Shown here: positions 1 through 8,365 of the stretch, piece by piece | How the letters are laid out: every line of letters starts with the position of its first letter | Numbering within the stretch: position 1 is the first letter of the stretch | NCBI RefSeq assembly: GCF_030161115.1 | Contig: NZ_BSPQ01000026.1 | Span: forward strand, 62,001-126,000 | Source: Psychromonas marina | GTDB taxonomy: Bacteria > Pseudomonadota > Gammaproteobacteria > Enterobacterales > Psychromonadaceae | Direction: 5' to 3' | Length of the DNA stretch: 64,000 nucleotides | Translations under genes and position numbers: made by a program | The notes under the pieces: generated by a model | What the model saw: the letters and a program-made list of their open reading frames with translations, nothing else | The model's database searches: none | What the model was told of the DNA's origin: nothing

Positions 1-2006
1 ATCATTCTGCGCTATTGAGTGAAAAACTGTGGTCACTGCTAAATTGGGCATCTTTCTATTATCAGCACCCCTTTGGTGATGTTTATCAGCAAGCTATCCC
101 AACCGCGTTACGCCAAGGTAAAGAAGCCACTTTTAAAGGCAGCGAACATTGGCAGGTTAGTGAACAATCACTTAACATCGACGACTTTAAGCGTGCTAAA
201 AAACAACATCAAGCATTAACCCTATTAGGTGAGCAATGCTTATCCAGCAGCAGCTTAAAAGAACAAGGTATCACTCGGGTAACGCTCAAGGCATTGCAAG
301 ATAAAGGTGTTTTAGAAACCATTGATAAGCAGCCACAGGTTAATCTTAATTGGGTTGATGATTTCGAAGAAAGCACCGAAAAGCCTAACTTAACCAGTGA
401 GCAAGCACTTGCGATCACAGCGGTTAACCAGCAAAACCAAACCTTTAATTGTTTTTTATTAGAGGGGATAACCGGCAGCGGTAAAACCGAGGTTTACCTT
501 AATATTATCAAACCCGTTTTACAGATGGGCAGGCAAGTACTGATCATCGTGCCAGAAATTGGTCTCACGCCACAAACAATACAACGCTTCCAACAACGCT
601 TTAATGTGCCTATCTATCTCAAGCACTCTGCACTTAACTCCCGTGAGCAACTGGATAGTTGGTGTCATGCTAAACAAGGTAGTGCAGCCATTATCATCGG
701 CACACGTAGTGCTATTTTTAGTGACTTTAAAGATTTAGGGCTGATCATCTTAGATGAGGAGCATGATGCTTCCTTCAAACAGCAAGATGGCTTTCGTTAC
801 CATGCGCGTGATTTCGCTATCAAACGTGCCCATTTAGAGCAAATTCCCATTTTATTAGGCTCTGCGACCCCTGCTTTTGAAACACTACATAATGCCTTGC
901 AGGGTAAATATCAGCATCTTCACCTCACAGAACGTGCCGGTAACGCCAAACCACCGAGCAGCAGTTTAATTAATTTAGCCGGCTTGCCACTGCAATCAGG
1001 GTTATCACCACAACTGGTAGAGTTGATGGGTAAACACCTTGAGAAGAACAACCAAGTGATTCTATTTTTGAATCGCCGTGGTTATGCACCTGTATTGATG
1101 TGTCATGAATGTGGTTGGTTAGTCAAATGTGGCCGCTGTGATGCCTTTTATACCTATCATAAATCGGCTAATTATTTGCACTGTCATCATTGTGCTTCAA
1201 CACTGCCAATCCCGCACCAATGTAACGATTGTGGCTCAACACAACTTATCTCAACCGGTGTAGGTACTGAACAGTTAGAAGAGAGTTTAAATCAGCTCTT
1301 TCCTGAATACCCAACGGTGCGCATTGACCGCGATAATACGCGTAAAAAAGAGAGCTTTAATCAGTATTTAACCGATATTAACAACGGTAAATATAAAATA
1401 CTGTTAGGTACGCAGATGCTCGCTAAAGGGCACCACTTTCCGGATGTTACCTTAGTTGCACTGATTGATGTGGATGGCGCACTGTTTTGTAATGACTACC
1501 GCGCCAGTGAACGTTTAGCACAACTCTATACACAAGTTTCGGGGCGTGCTGGTCGTGCAGAAAAACGCGGGCAAGTGATCTTACAAACCCATCATCCAGA
1601 GCACGATCTATTACAAGAGTTGGTTAATAGTGGCTACCAAGATTTTTCGCGTCACGCGTTAACCGAACGTCAAATGGCACAATTACCACCCTATTCTTTC
1701 CAAGCGTTATTGCGCTGTGAATCTGATAATGCGACACTCGCTGAAAGTTTTTTAGGCTTGTGTAAACAGGTTATCGAACAGATTACGCAGCTTAATAAAA
1801 TAGAGCGTCGCTTATTTGTATTGGGGCCAATTCCTGCCTCAATGGAGCGCCGTGCTGGGAAATACCGTTTTCAATTACTATTACAGGCAGACCATCGTGC
1901 TTTAATCAGTAAAACCTTACATCAAGCGCTACCAACACTAGATAAGTTGCCGGAAGGGCGTAAAGTAAGGTGGTCGATTGATGTAGACCCAATAGACTTC
2001 GTATAA
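1..2006 (+). CDS. priA: Primosomal replication restart helicase PriA (5' end outside window)
   Basis: PriA is a 3'-to-5' DNA helicase that recognises stalled forks and loads the primosome. The reading frame is open to the left window edge: codons before the TTG at 15 still match PriA, so that TTG is not the start and about 65 N-terminal residues are missing. Visible are Walker A (GITGSGKTEVY, near nt 470), the DEEH Walker B box, the helicase motif GSATPAFETL, and a zinc-binding block of paired cysteines (CHECGW, CGRC, CHHC, CNDCGS) inserted in the helicase core. Motifs GTQMLAKGHHFPDV and QVSGRAGRA follow. The C-terminus WSIDVDPIDFV is the usual PriA ending. Identification is secure. Confidence 0.97.
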   Translation, partial: HSALLSEKLWSLLNWASFYYQHPFGDVYQQAIPTALRQGKEATFKGSEHWQVSEQSLNIDDFKRAKKQHQALTLLGEQCLSSSSLKEQGITRVTLKALQDKGVLETIDKQPQVNLNWVDDFEESTEKPNLTSEQALAITAVNQQNQTFNCFLLEGITGSGKTEVYLNIIKPVLQMGRQVLIIVPEIGLTPQTIQRFQQRFNVPIYLKHSALNSREQLDSWCHAKQGSAAIIIGTRSAIFSDFKDLGLIILDEEHDASFKQQDGFRYHARDFAIKRAHLEQIPILLGSATPAFETLHNALQGKYQHLHLTERAGNAKPPSSSLINLAGLPLQSGLSPQLVELMGKHLEKNNQVILFLNRRGYAPVLMCHECGWLVKCGRCDAFYTYHKSANYLHCHHCASTLPIPHQCNDCGSTQLISTGVGTEQLEESLNQLFPEYPTVRIDRDNTRKKESFNQYLTDINNGKYKILLGTQMLAKGHHFPDVTLVALIDVDGALFCNDYRASERLAQLYTQVSGRAGRAEKRGQVILQTHHPEHDLLQELVNSGYQDFSRHALTERQMAQLPPYSFQALLRCESDNATLAESFLGLCKQVIEQITQLNKIERRLFVLGPIPASMERRAGKYRFQLLLQADHRALISKTLHQALPTLDKLPEGRKVRWSIDVDPIDFV

Positions 2007-2158
2007 GACCTAATGGATTAATTAATCGGTCTACTTTAGACCAACATAAGTGATCGGTTGATTGATGGGTTTGATATCACGACACTTACAACAGCAATAC
2101 GTTGTTACAGGGATTTACGTATCGTTTTTTGCTACAGGCTTTGCTAGAGGAAAACAAT

Positions 2159-3148
2159 ATGCCACGTAAATATGCCCTAGGTCGTGCTTCGATAGTATTG
2201 CCGTTTTTAGATATGATGGAACAACATGGCAAAGATCCCAAAAAAATTACCAGCCAACTTGGCCTTGGCAATCAAACCTTTGATGATCTTCTTTTAGGCA
2301 ATCCACAACTCCACTTACCTTCCTACTCCTTAGGTCATATTCTCGATTCAAGTGCACGAATGACAGAATCAGATGATATCGGTTTTATCTCAGGTAGCTC
2401 CGATAAAAAGATGATGGATATACACCCTGAACTTATCGCACTCATTAATAACAAACAATCACTATTAGGCTGCTTGGTAAGTGTGGTGCAATTACAACAT
2501 TTACAGGGCTCACATTTTCAATGTGAGCTTGCTTATGTCAATAGTGAATTGCGTATTTATCACACCAGTGCATTACTGCCATCACATCGAGGGTTCCAAC
2601 ATTCACACTTGTTTACAACTGCAAGAATCCTAAAATTTATGAAGCAATACAATGGCGCACAGTGGAAACCTGATTATATTGCCCTAAAACCCAATATTGC
2701 GGACACCGCTTTACTTGCGAAAAACACCCGACTAGGGAAAGTATTATGTGGGTTGGATAAAAGTTATATCCCTATCAGTTACAACCTTAACGATGCTCAA
2801 TTATCTATTAATAATGGTAGCTTTGCTTCTTCAACAAAAGCGCTGCAACAAATTAAAATTGTTATCAACGCACTATGGGAACTAAAGGGTTTTAATTTAG
2901 ATTTACTCGCACACTTATTTGGACTTTCAGAGCGAACGATTCAACGACTGTTTAGTGATGATGGCAGTTCATTTAGAGATTACTTGAACAGTGTCAAAAT
3001 AAAAAAAGCAAAACAACTTCTGCTACAAGGCGATAGTGTTAATAGCATCGCAATGCAGCTTCATTATACAGAAGCAGCAAATCTCACCCGAGCAATGAAA
3101 AAACAGACCGGTTTGACACCTATCCAATACGTTGAGCGCTGTAAGTAA
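2159..3148 (+). CDS. AraC-family transcriptional regulator
   Basis: This 329-residue protein has the layout of AraC regulators with an N-terminal ligand-binding domain of the Arabinose_bd type (about residues 1-200) and a C-terminal double helix-turn-helix (about 230-329). The DNA-binding part shows LAHLFGLSERTIQRLF and a second helix pair ending in KKQTGLTPIQY, both typical. I chose the ATG at 2159 because AGAGGAAAA lies just upstream; the frame also extends to 2102 but without a ribosome-binding site. It stands 136 bp upstream of, and in the same direction as, a secreted serine hydrolase gene, which makes that gene a plausible target (inference). The ligand is unknown. Confidence 0.85.
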   Translation: MPRKYALGRASIVLPFLDMMEQHGKDPKKITSQLGLGNQTFDDLLLGNPQLHLPSYSLGHILDSSARMTESDDIGFISGSSDKKMMDIHPELIALINNKQSLLGCLVSVVQLQHLQGSHFQCELAYVNSELRIYHTSALLPSHRGFQHSHLFTTARILKFMKQYNGAQWKPDYIALKPNIADTALLAKNTRLGKVLCGLDKSYIPISYNLNDAQLSINNGSFASSTKALQQIKIVINALWELKGFNLDLLAHLFGLSERTIQRLFSDDGSSFRDYLNSVKIKKAKQLLLQGDSVNSIAMQLHYTEAANLTRAMKKQTGLTPIQYVERCK

Positions 3149-3284
3149 GTTTATTTTTTTATTACTCGCGCCTAATAAATAAACAACCCATCAATTATAA
3201 AACTATGTCGTAAAATGATAGGGAGTTAAGCCCCCCTGTACCATAAACTCCTAGCATACAACGTATTTTATCAAGGGGTTACCT

Positions 3285-4499
3285 ATGCTTAAGAAAAGTT
3301 TACTTGCAGCAATTGTTGCATTCAGTACAAGTGCAACTGCGATTACAACTGAAGAACGTCAACATTACATGGACGATTTTAGTATGTTAAGTTTTATGGT
3401 TCCAAGCAAGCAAGCTTCTTGGTACTGGGAAAACCTTGACCAAGTAATGCCAACTTCATCAGTCAAAAAAGCAGGCATTGCAATGCCACTTGAAAGAGCG
3501 CCTATTGATGCACAACAGGTATACAATGCGACTTTCAATGATACAAAATTAGATGACCTAATCAACGGCGAAGATCCATCAGTAAACTCAATGATGATCG
3601 TTAAAGATGGCAAAGTTATTTTTGAACATAACAATATTCCAGCAAATACTAAACATGTATGGATGAGTAATGCAAAACCAACTGCTGGACTTATCATCGC
3701 GATGCTAGAAGCTGAAGGTAAGATCGACGTAAGCAAACCATTAAAAACCTACATCCCTGATTTAGAAGGTAAAGACTGGGGAGATGTTGCAGTTATTGAC
3801 GTGCTCAACATGCAATCAGGTATGGATCACGAAGAAAATGATTCAGTTCGATCTAACCCTAAAGCTTGGATCACACAAATGATGTTAGCAGAAGTGGGTC
3901 AAGTACCAGATTACTACAACACATTAATCAATATCCCTAAAGCTAAAGCACCTGGTCAAGCGTTTGAATATAGCTCAGCGAATACTCAAATGTTATCGCT
4001 ACTCGCATCAACAGTTGAAAACAAAACTTTCTCAGAAATATTTGAAGAAAGAGTTTGGGCGAAAGCGGGTATGACAGGTGATTCTTACTTCACATTAACA
4101 CCAGATGGTTATGAAGTATCACACGGATTGTTCAACTCTAATATCGAAGATATGGCACGTTTTGCAATGTTATTCACAGATTCATGGTCAGCGACAGCTA
4201 AACAACAAATCGTTCCAGATTCTATGCTTAAGCATATCCAAGATTCTGTTAAACCTGGTGTTTACAAAGTAAGCCCTGCGCACACAGGATTCGTTGGCAT
4301 GTTCCCAGACGAGCCAATTGGTGGTAGTTACCAATTTGACGCTGTATTTAAAGATGGCGACCTTTATAAAGGTGGTATGCGTGGCCAAGGCTTGTATATC
4401 TCTCCTGATAAAAACACCGTTGCAGTATGGTTCAGTAACCGTATTGAAAAACATAATGTTGCTGGTTATATCCGTGGCTTCGTTAAAGATATGAAATAG
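3285..4499 (+). CDS. Secreted serine hydrolase, beta-lactamase/NylB-like fold
   Basis: This 404-residue protein starts with a signal peptide (about residues 1-19, ending ATA-ITTEE), so it is exported. It has the serine beta-lactamase/penicillin-binding fold signature: the SxxK nucleophile motif S128-N-A-K131, the YSS motif at Y229, and a C-terminal GGMRGQG box in place of KTG. These features fit the broad 'beta-lactamase-related serine hydrolase' group that includes the 6-aminohexanoate-dimer hydrolase NylB and esterases. Such motifs do not predict antibiotic hydrolysis. AAGGGG precedes the ATG. The AraC-type gene upstream may control it. The substrate cannot be read from the sequence; an esterase or amidase is most likely. 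Confidence 0.8.
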   Translation: MLKKSLLAAIVAFSTSATAITTEERQHYMDDFSMLSFMVPSKQASWYWENLDQVMPTSSVKKAGIAMPLERAPIDAQQVYNATFNDTKLDDLINGEDPSVNSMMIVKDGKVIFEHNNIPANTKHVWMSNAKPTAGLIIAMLEAEGKIDVSKPLKTYIPDLEGKDWGDVAVIDVLNMQSGMDHEENDSVRSNPKAWITQMMLAEVGQVPDYYNTLINIPKAKAPGQAFEYSSANTQMLSLLASTVENKTFSEIFEERVWAKAGMTGDSYFTLTPDGYEVSHGLFNSNIEDMARFAMLFTDSWSATAKQQIVPDSMLKHIQDSVKPGVYKVSPAHTGFVGMFPDEPIGGSYQFDAVFKDGDLYKGGMRGQGLYISPDKNTVAVWFSNRIEKHNVAGYIRGFVKDMK

Positions 4500-4668
4500 G
4501 CTCCCAACCTATTTCCAAGGCCAACTAGCGATAACTTCCTGTTGGCCACTATTTTCATACCTGTATTGATTACAACATCTTATCGAACTTCGATAAGTAA
4601 AAATTAATGCGGTGTTCAAATTACTAATTTTCATGTAAACATGACTTAACAATACCCCCAGGGATAAT

Positions 4669-5430
4669 ATGACATTTAAAAAATTATTTGGTACTGCACT
4701 GGCTCTAAGCGTAGTTGCACCGTTTGCACTAGCAGAAAAAGAAGAAGAGATTGATGCTTCAGATATGACGCGCGCAAGCACCACTGCTATTGTTGGTTTA
4801 AGCAGTAAAGGCGATGTTAAATTAACCGGTTCATTATCGTACGCTTTTGATAACGGTCAAACAGCAATGACCTTATTAGAAGGGACTATTGATGAAGATG
4901 GTGCTTATAAAGATGCACGTCTTCAATACTTCCACGTATTTAGCTTTAATAACGCGACAACACCACGTGCGGCAGCCTCTGTTGATATCATTAATAATGA
5001 TACTTTTACCAGTGTAGCATTAGGTGGTATCGCTATGATCCGTACTTCATCTGACGCATTTACTATGTTTGCTCGTGGTGCGGTATTAGCCGGTGAATAC
5101 AATAATGATTCTGCACAGCTTAAAGGTGCAGGTATTCATTTAGACGATACTGGAATTACTGGTGCTTCTGCTGCATTTTATGCGGTATGGAAGACGGGTG
5201 AAGACGGTACATTTATTGCTGCATACCCAGAATTAACGTACCTAAATGGTGACCTAGAAATGACAAGCTTGAAATCAACATTAATGGTTTCTACTCCTCT
5301 TTCTAGCGATGGTAAAACGTGGGGACAAGTAAAGTTCGATAGAACAAGTACTAATTTTGAACACAAGAATAACAGTCTAGACCTAGCAACTGAAAAATCA
5401 GTTTGGTTTAACTATAAAGTATTCTTCTAG
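4669..5430 (+). CDS. Exported beta-rich protein of unknown function
   Basis: I do not recognise this 253-residue protein. It has a clear signal peptide (MTFKKLFGTALALSVV...ALA-EKEEEI) and then a series of alternating, glycine- and threonine-rich strands ending in an aromatic residue (final WFNYKVFF). That pattern suggests a small outer-membrane beta-barrel, which is inference. The start has AGGG upstream (cccagggataatATG). It lies 169 bp downstream of the serine hydrolase and is followed by a strong terminator, so the AraC regulator, hydrolase and this gene could form one accessory block, though nothing proves cotranscription. Confidence 0.55.
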   Translation: MTFKKLFGTALALSVVAPFALAEKEEEIDASDMTRASTTAIVGLSSKGDVKLTGSLSYAFDNGQTAMTLLEGTIDEDGAYKDARLQYFHVFSFNNATTPRAAASVDIINNDTFTSVALGGIAMIRTSSDAFTMFARGAVLAGEYNNDSAQLKGAGIHLDDTGITGASAAFYAVWKTGEDGTFIAAYPELTYLNGDLEMTSLKSTLMVSTPLSSDGKTWGQVKFDRTSTNFEHKNNSLDLATEKSVWFNYKVFF

Positions 5431-5453
5431 AAATAATATTTGAATGAATGACT

Positions 5454-5482
5454 AAAAAGGGAAGCAATGCTTCCCTTTTTTT
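5454..5482. terminator. Bidirectional rho-independent terminator
   Basis: Perfect 12-bp stem AAAAAGGGAAGC / GCTTCCCTTTTT with an AAT loop and T runs on both strands, placed between the convergent exported-protein gene and the persulfide reductase gene. Confidence 0.9.
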
Positions 5483-5497
5483 ATTCATGCCGTGAAA

Positions 5498-7156
5498 TTA
5501 ATAGTTAAAGGCTTTCCACGTTTTAAAACCACCGGTTAAATTTTTCACCTTATAACCACTGTTTTTCAATAACGTTGATGCAACATGACCACGTAACCCT
5601 ACCTGACAATAAACTAAAATCTCTTTCTGTTTATCAATGTTACATAGGTTTGCACGTAGGTCATCAACTGGGATATTAATTGCGCCAGGGATCATTCCCA
5701 TGTTATCCACTTCGTGCTCAGTACGTACGTCAATCAACAGTTGATTATCAGCGAGTTGCTTAATATCCGCGCTGTGGAATACCACTTCATCGCCTTTCAT
5801 TACGTTGCTTGCTAATAAACCAGCTTGGTTAACCACATCACGTGCAGAGCCAAAGGGTGGTGCGTAACATAACTCTAAATCTTGCAAGTCATACACAGTT
5901 AAACCTGCGCGTTGTGCAACAGAAAGTACATCGATGCGTTTATCAACGCCATCTTTACCCACCGCTTGTGCGCCTAATATTTTGCCGTTTTCAGGGTTAA
6001 ATAGCAGTTTTAAACTCACTGGATGCGCACCAGGGTAATAACTCGCATGACTCATCGCGTGGACGTAAACTTTTTCATAAGGCATTTTTTTACGCAGCAA
6101 TGTTTTTTCATTCATACCGGTAGAGGCAACCGCAAGGTCAAATACTTTGCAGATAGCGGTACCCTGTGTTTTTTTGTAGGTTTCATCACTACCAAAAATC
6201 ACATTGGCCGCCAAACGACCTTGGCGATTTGCAGGTCCCGCTAAGGGTGCAAGCATCGCTTCACCGGTAACAAACTCAGCAGTTTCAATCGCATCACCAA
6301 CCGCAAAAATAGACTCATCACTGGTTTGCATCGCATCATTCACTTTAATGCCACCAAAATCACCGAGTTCAAGACCTGCTTGCACTGCTAATGCGGTTTC
6401 CGGTTTTACCCCAACTGCCATAATAAGCAGGTTCGTTTCTAGCGTAGAACCGTCATTTAGTGTTAGCGTCAGAGAGCTATCACTCACTGTTGTTTCAGCA
6501 ACTGCCTGTAATGCTTTGCCTAATTTAAGGTCTACATTATGCTGCTTCAGCTCTTCATGTAATACGTTAGCAATCTCAATATCAACCGGCGCCATTACCT
6601 GTGGAGCAAGCTCAACTAAGGTGACAGCTATATCACGGTGACGCAGGGCTTCAGCCATCTCTAGACCGATAAAACCACCGCCACAGACGGTTGCATGTTG
6701 CGGTTTATTAACCTCAATTGAAGTGATGATCGCATCCATGTCTGGCACGTTACGCAGTGTATGCGTTAAGTGGTTACGTACACCAGAAATAGGCGGTACA
6801 AAAGGACCCGCTCCCGGGCTTAAGATAAGCGCATCGTATGATTCTGTGTACTCTTTATCTGCAACAATATCACGCACAGTGACGGTTTTAGCCTGTTTAT
6901 CAATCGCTAAAATTTCATTTTGAACACGAATATCGACATTAAAACGACTATTAAAGCTTTCAGGGGTTTGTAATAGTAGCTTTTCACGCAGCTCAATTTC
7001 CCCACCAATGTGATAAGGCAAACCACAGTTGGCAAATGAGATGTGTGGACCACGCTCAAAGACAATAATCTGTGCAGATTCATCAAGACGACGAGCACGT
7101 GCAGCGGCTGATGCGCCACCGGCAACGCCACCAATGATTAAGATTTTTTTAGACAT
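5498..7156 (-). CDS. CoA-disulfide / persulfide reductase with C-terminal rhodanese domain
   Basis: This 552-residue flavoprotein fuses a pyridine nucleotide-disulfide oxidoreductase to a rhodanese domain. The N-terminus carries an FAD dinucleotide fold (IIGGVAGGASAAARARR) and the single active cysteine of the CoA-disulfide reductase class in SFANCGLPYHIGG (C44). A second nucleotide fold (VCGGGFIGLEMAEAL) binds NAD(P)H. The tail (about residues 460-552) is a rhodanese domain with active-site loop CQVGLRG (C517). The same architecture is known from the NADH-dependent persulfide reductase of Shewanella loihica, which reduces persulfides and polysulfide. Neighbours (DUF2892, sulfide-type ArsR repressor, YeeE pair) support a sulfane-sulfur role. 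It is probably expressed from the promoter upstream of the DUF2892 gene. Confidence 0.9.
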   Translation of the reverse strand: MSKKILIIGGVAGGASAAARARRLDESAQIIVFERGPHISFANCGLPYHIGGEIELREKLLLQTPESFNSRFNVDIRVQNEILAIDKQAKTVTVRDIVADKEYTESYDALILSPGAGPFVPPISGVRNHLTHTLRNVPDMDAIITSIEVNKPQHATVCGGGFIGLEMAEALRHRDIAVTLVELAPQVMAPVDIEIANVLHEELKQHNVDLKLGKALQAVAETTVSDSSLTLTLNDGSTLETNLLIMAVGVKPETALAVQAGLELGDFGGIKVNDAMQTSDESIFAVGDAIETAEFVTGEAMLAPLAGPANRQGRLAANVIFGSDETYKKTQGTAICKVFDLAVASTGMNEKTLLRKKMPYEKVYVHAMSHASYYPGAHPVSLKLLFNPENGKILGAQAVGKDGVDKRIDVLSVAQRAGLTVYDLQDLELCYAPPFGSARDVVNQAGLLASNVMKGDEVVFHSADIKQLADNQLLIDVRTEHEVDNMGMIPGAINIPVDDLRANLCNIDKQKEILVYCQVGLRGHVASTLLKNSGYKVKNLTGGFKTWKAFNY

Positions 7157-7212
7157 AATTTTTCCTGAATAAAAGTTTATAAAGCTTGAAAATAAAAATT
7201 GAAAATAATATA

Positions 7213-7237
7213 AGCGCTATCAATAAATGATAGCGCT
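7213..7237. other. Intercistronic hairpin
   Basis: Perfect 10-bp inverted repeat AGCGCTATCA / TGATAGCGCT with a 5-nt loop, between the DUF2892 gene and the reductase gene on the minus strand. No clear T run follows on either strand, so it may be a processing or stability element rather than a terminator. Confidence 0.5.
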
Positions 7238-7253
7238 GCTCACTTGATACAGG

Positions 7254-7454
7254 TTATTTATCCGTTTCTGCTTTGCAGCCGAGTATTTTTAAGAAAAATA
7301 CCGCAGGACAGATACCCGTAAAGGCACTTTGCAAAAGGTTGGCGCCAACAAACACGGTTAACCAGATAAAATTAGGGTGTACAAACTGCGTTAATACTAC
7401 TGATAGTAATACCATCGAGCCCGCTAGCACTTTAATACCATTTTCAATTGTCAT
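7254..7454 (-). CDS. DUF2892 (YgaP-type transmembrane) small membrane protein
   Basis: This 66-residue protein consists of two hydrophobic helices (about 10-24 and 29-45) followed by the family's TGICPAVFFLKILGC ending, with two cysteines (in GICP and LGC). DUF2892 domains occur alone or fused to rhodanese domains, as in E. coli YgaP, and accompany genes for sulfane-sulfur handling. Its role here is probably to work at the membrane with the rhodanese-tailed reductase encoded 97 bp downstream. GGGAG precedes the ATG. A predicted promoter overlapped by an inverted repeat lies upstream. Confidence 0.82.
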   Translation of the reverse strand: MTIENGIKVLAGSMVLLSVVLTQFVHPNFIWLTVFVGANLLQSAFTGICPAVFFLKILGCKAETDK

Positions 7455-7498
7455 TTTATTCTCCCTATTTTTTGTACGAATTAATCATCAACAGATAA

Positions 7499-7528
7499 AT
7501 AATAACCCCCTAAATTAGAAAAGTCTAA
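7499..7528 (-). promoter_or_regulatory. Predicted promoter of the DUF2892-reductase transcript
   Basis: On the minus strand, -35 TTAGAC (7523-7528) and -10 TATTAT (7499-7504) are separated by 18 bp. The -35 box and half of the spacer lie inside the inverted repeat at 7513-7530, so a bound repressor would block it. Confidence 0.5.
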
Positions 7529-7530
7529 TT
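7513..7530. promoter_or_regulatory. Inverted-repeat operator for the ArsR-family repressor
   Basis: Perfect repeat AATTAGA-aaag-TCTAATT, followed at 7539-7549 by a second related stretch (TCTAAATTAG). It sits in the divergent region, over the minus-strand -35 box and about 20 bp upstream of the plus-strand -35 box. Size, A+T content and position fit ArsR-family operators. Assignment to the adjacent repressor is inference. Confidence 0.55.
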
Positions 7531-7549
7531 AATATTTATCTAAATTAGC

Positions 7550-7578
7550 TTGATACAAAACAGTACAAAATGTATTAT
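7550..7578 (+). promoter_or_regulatory. Predicted sigma-70 promoter of the arsR-yeeE operon
   Basis: -35 TTGATA (7550-7555) and -10 TATTAT (7573-7578) with an ideal 17-bp spacer, 26 bp upstream of the repressor start codon. The second half-operator motif abuts the -35 box. Confidence 0.6.
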
Positions 7579-7604
7579 TTAAAGATATTAATAAAGGACG
7601 ACAT

Positions 7605-7910
7605 ATGGAAAATAAATTAGCACTAATTCATGACAAAGCATCAGAAGTCAGCGAACTATTAAAATTAATGGCACATAAAGACCGTATGGTAGTTTTATGC
7701 CTGTTATCGGGTGGTGAGATGGGTGTTTCTGAATTAAGAGAACATACCAAGCTTAGCCAGTCTGCATTTTCACAACACCTTGGCGTACTGCGTAAAAATA
7801 ACTTGGTTAAAATTCGTAAAGAATCCCAGCAGGTTTTTTACTCAATCGACGATCAGCGCGTTAATGTGTTATTGAGTGCACTACAAAACGCTTTCTGCCC
7901 TAGTGAATAA
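7605..7910 (+). CDS. ArsR-family sulfide/persulfide-responsive repressor (BigR/SqrR/YgaV type)
   Basis: This 101-residue winged-helix protein has the ArsR recognition helix SQSAFSQHLGVLRKNNLV. It has only two cysteines, C32 (in VLCLL) and C98 (in NAFCPSE), 66 residues apart. That matches the spacing of the two cysteines that form a polysulfide bridge in SqrR and BigR, and the CxC metal box of arsenic or cadmium sensors is absent. It is therefore most likely a repressor released by sulfane sulfur. It is the first gene of an operon with the two YeeE halves (31 bp gap) and is divergent from the reductase transcript. GGACGAC lies before the ATG. Confidence 0.85.
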   Translation: MENKLALIHDKASEVSELLKLMAHKDRMVVLCLLSGGEMGVSELREHTKLSQSAFSQHLGVLRKNNLVKIRKESQQVFYSIDDQRVNVLLSALQNAFCPSE

Positions 7911-7941
7911 CATTTTTAAAATAATATAGTAGGAGTCATTA

Positions 7942-8364
7942 ATGGAAAACTTTACACCTTGGACATCATTAGCTGGGGGAGCTTTACTTGGTCTTTCGGC
8001 AGCATTATTGATGCTATTCAGTGGGAAAATCGCAGGGATAAGCGGTGTAATTGGCGGATTATTAAGCCCTAAAAAACATGAATCGAGTTGGCGAGCAGCC
8101 TTTTTAACGGGCATGGTTTTAAGCGTATTAATCGTCGCTCCATTAGGTTTTTCACTACCAGATATTAGTGGTGAAAATATTTTATTAGTTTCGTTTGCTG
8201 GCTTGTTAGTTGGTTTTGGTACCCGCTTAGGCAATGGCTGTACTAGCGGTCATGGTATTATTGGCATGGGACGTTTCTCTAAACGTTCGATCTATGCAAC
8301 CATCGCATTTATGGCTTCAGCGATTGTCATGGTGTTTGTTCGCAGTTTATTTGGAGCCGTTTAA
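7942..8364 (+). CDS. YeeE/YedE (DUF395) membrane protein, first half (PmpA-like)
   Basis: A 140-residue, four-helix membrane protein of the YeeE/YedE (sulf_transp) family. It carries the family signature LGNGCTSGHGI with C100; in the thiosulfate transporter TsuA/YeeE, conserved cysteines in such loops line the substrate path. Together with the next gene it corresponds to the split PmpA/PmpB arrangement, where two half-size proteins replace one long YeeE. The likely cargo is a sulfur compound such as thiosulfate or sulfane sulfur. The cognate repressor lies upstream and AGGAG precedes the ATG. Confidence 0.85.
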   Translation: MENFTPWTSLAGGALLGLSAALLMLFSGKIAGISGVIGGLLSPKKHESSWRAAFLTGMVLSVLIVAPLGFSLPDISGENILLVSFAGLLVGFGTRLGNGCTSGHGIIGMGRFSKRSIYATIAFMASAIVMVFVRSLFGAV

Positions 8365-8365
8365 G

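Noticed and set aside
15-17. TTG at 15 as the priA start codon
   Set aside because: The frame continues to the window edge and the codons before it still match PriA; about 65 residues would be missing.
3285-4499. Class C beta-lactamase giving drug resistance
   Set aside because: SxxK is present but the YxN and KTG motifs of class C enzymes are replaced by YSS and a GGMRGQG box, which fits esterase or NylB-type hydrolases better.
6204-6641. 145-codon open frame on the plus strand
   Set aside because: It lies wholly opposite the persulfide reductase gene, has no ribosome-binding site and gives no recognisable protein.
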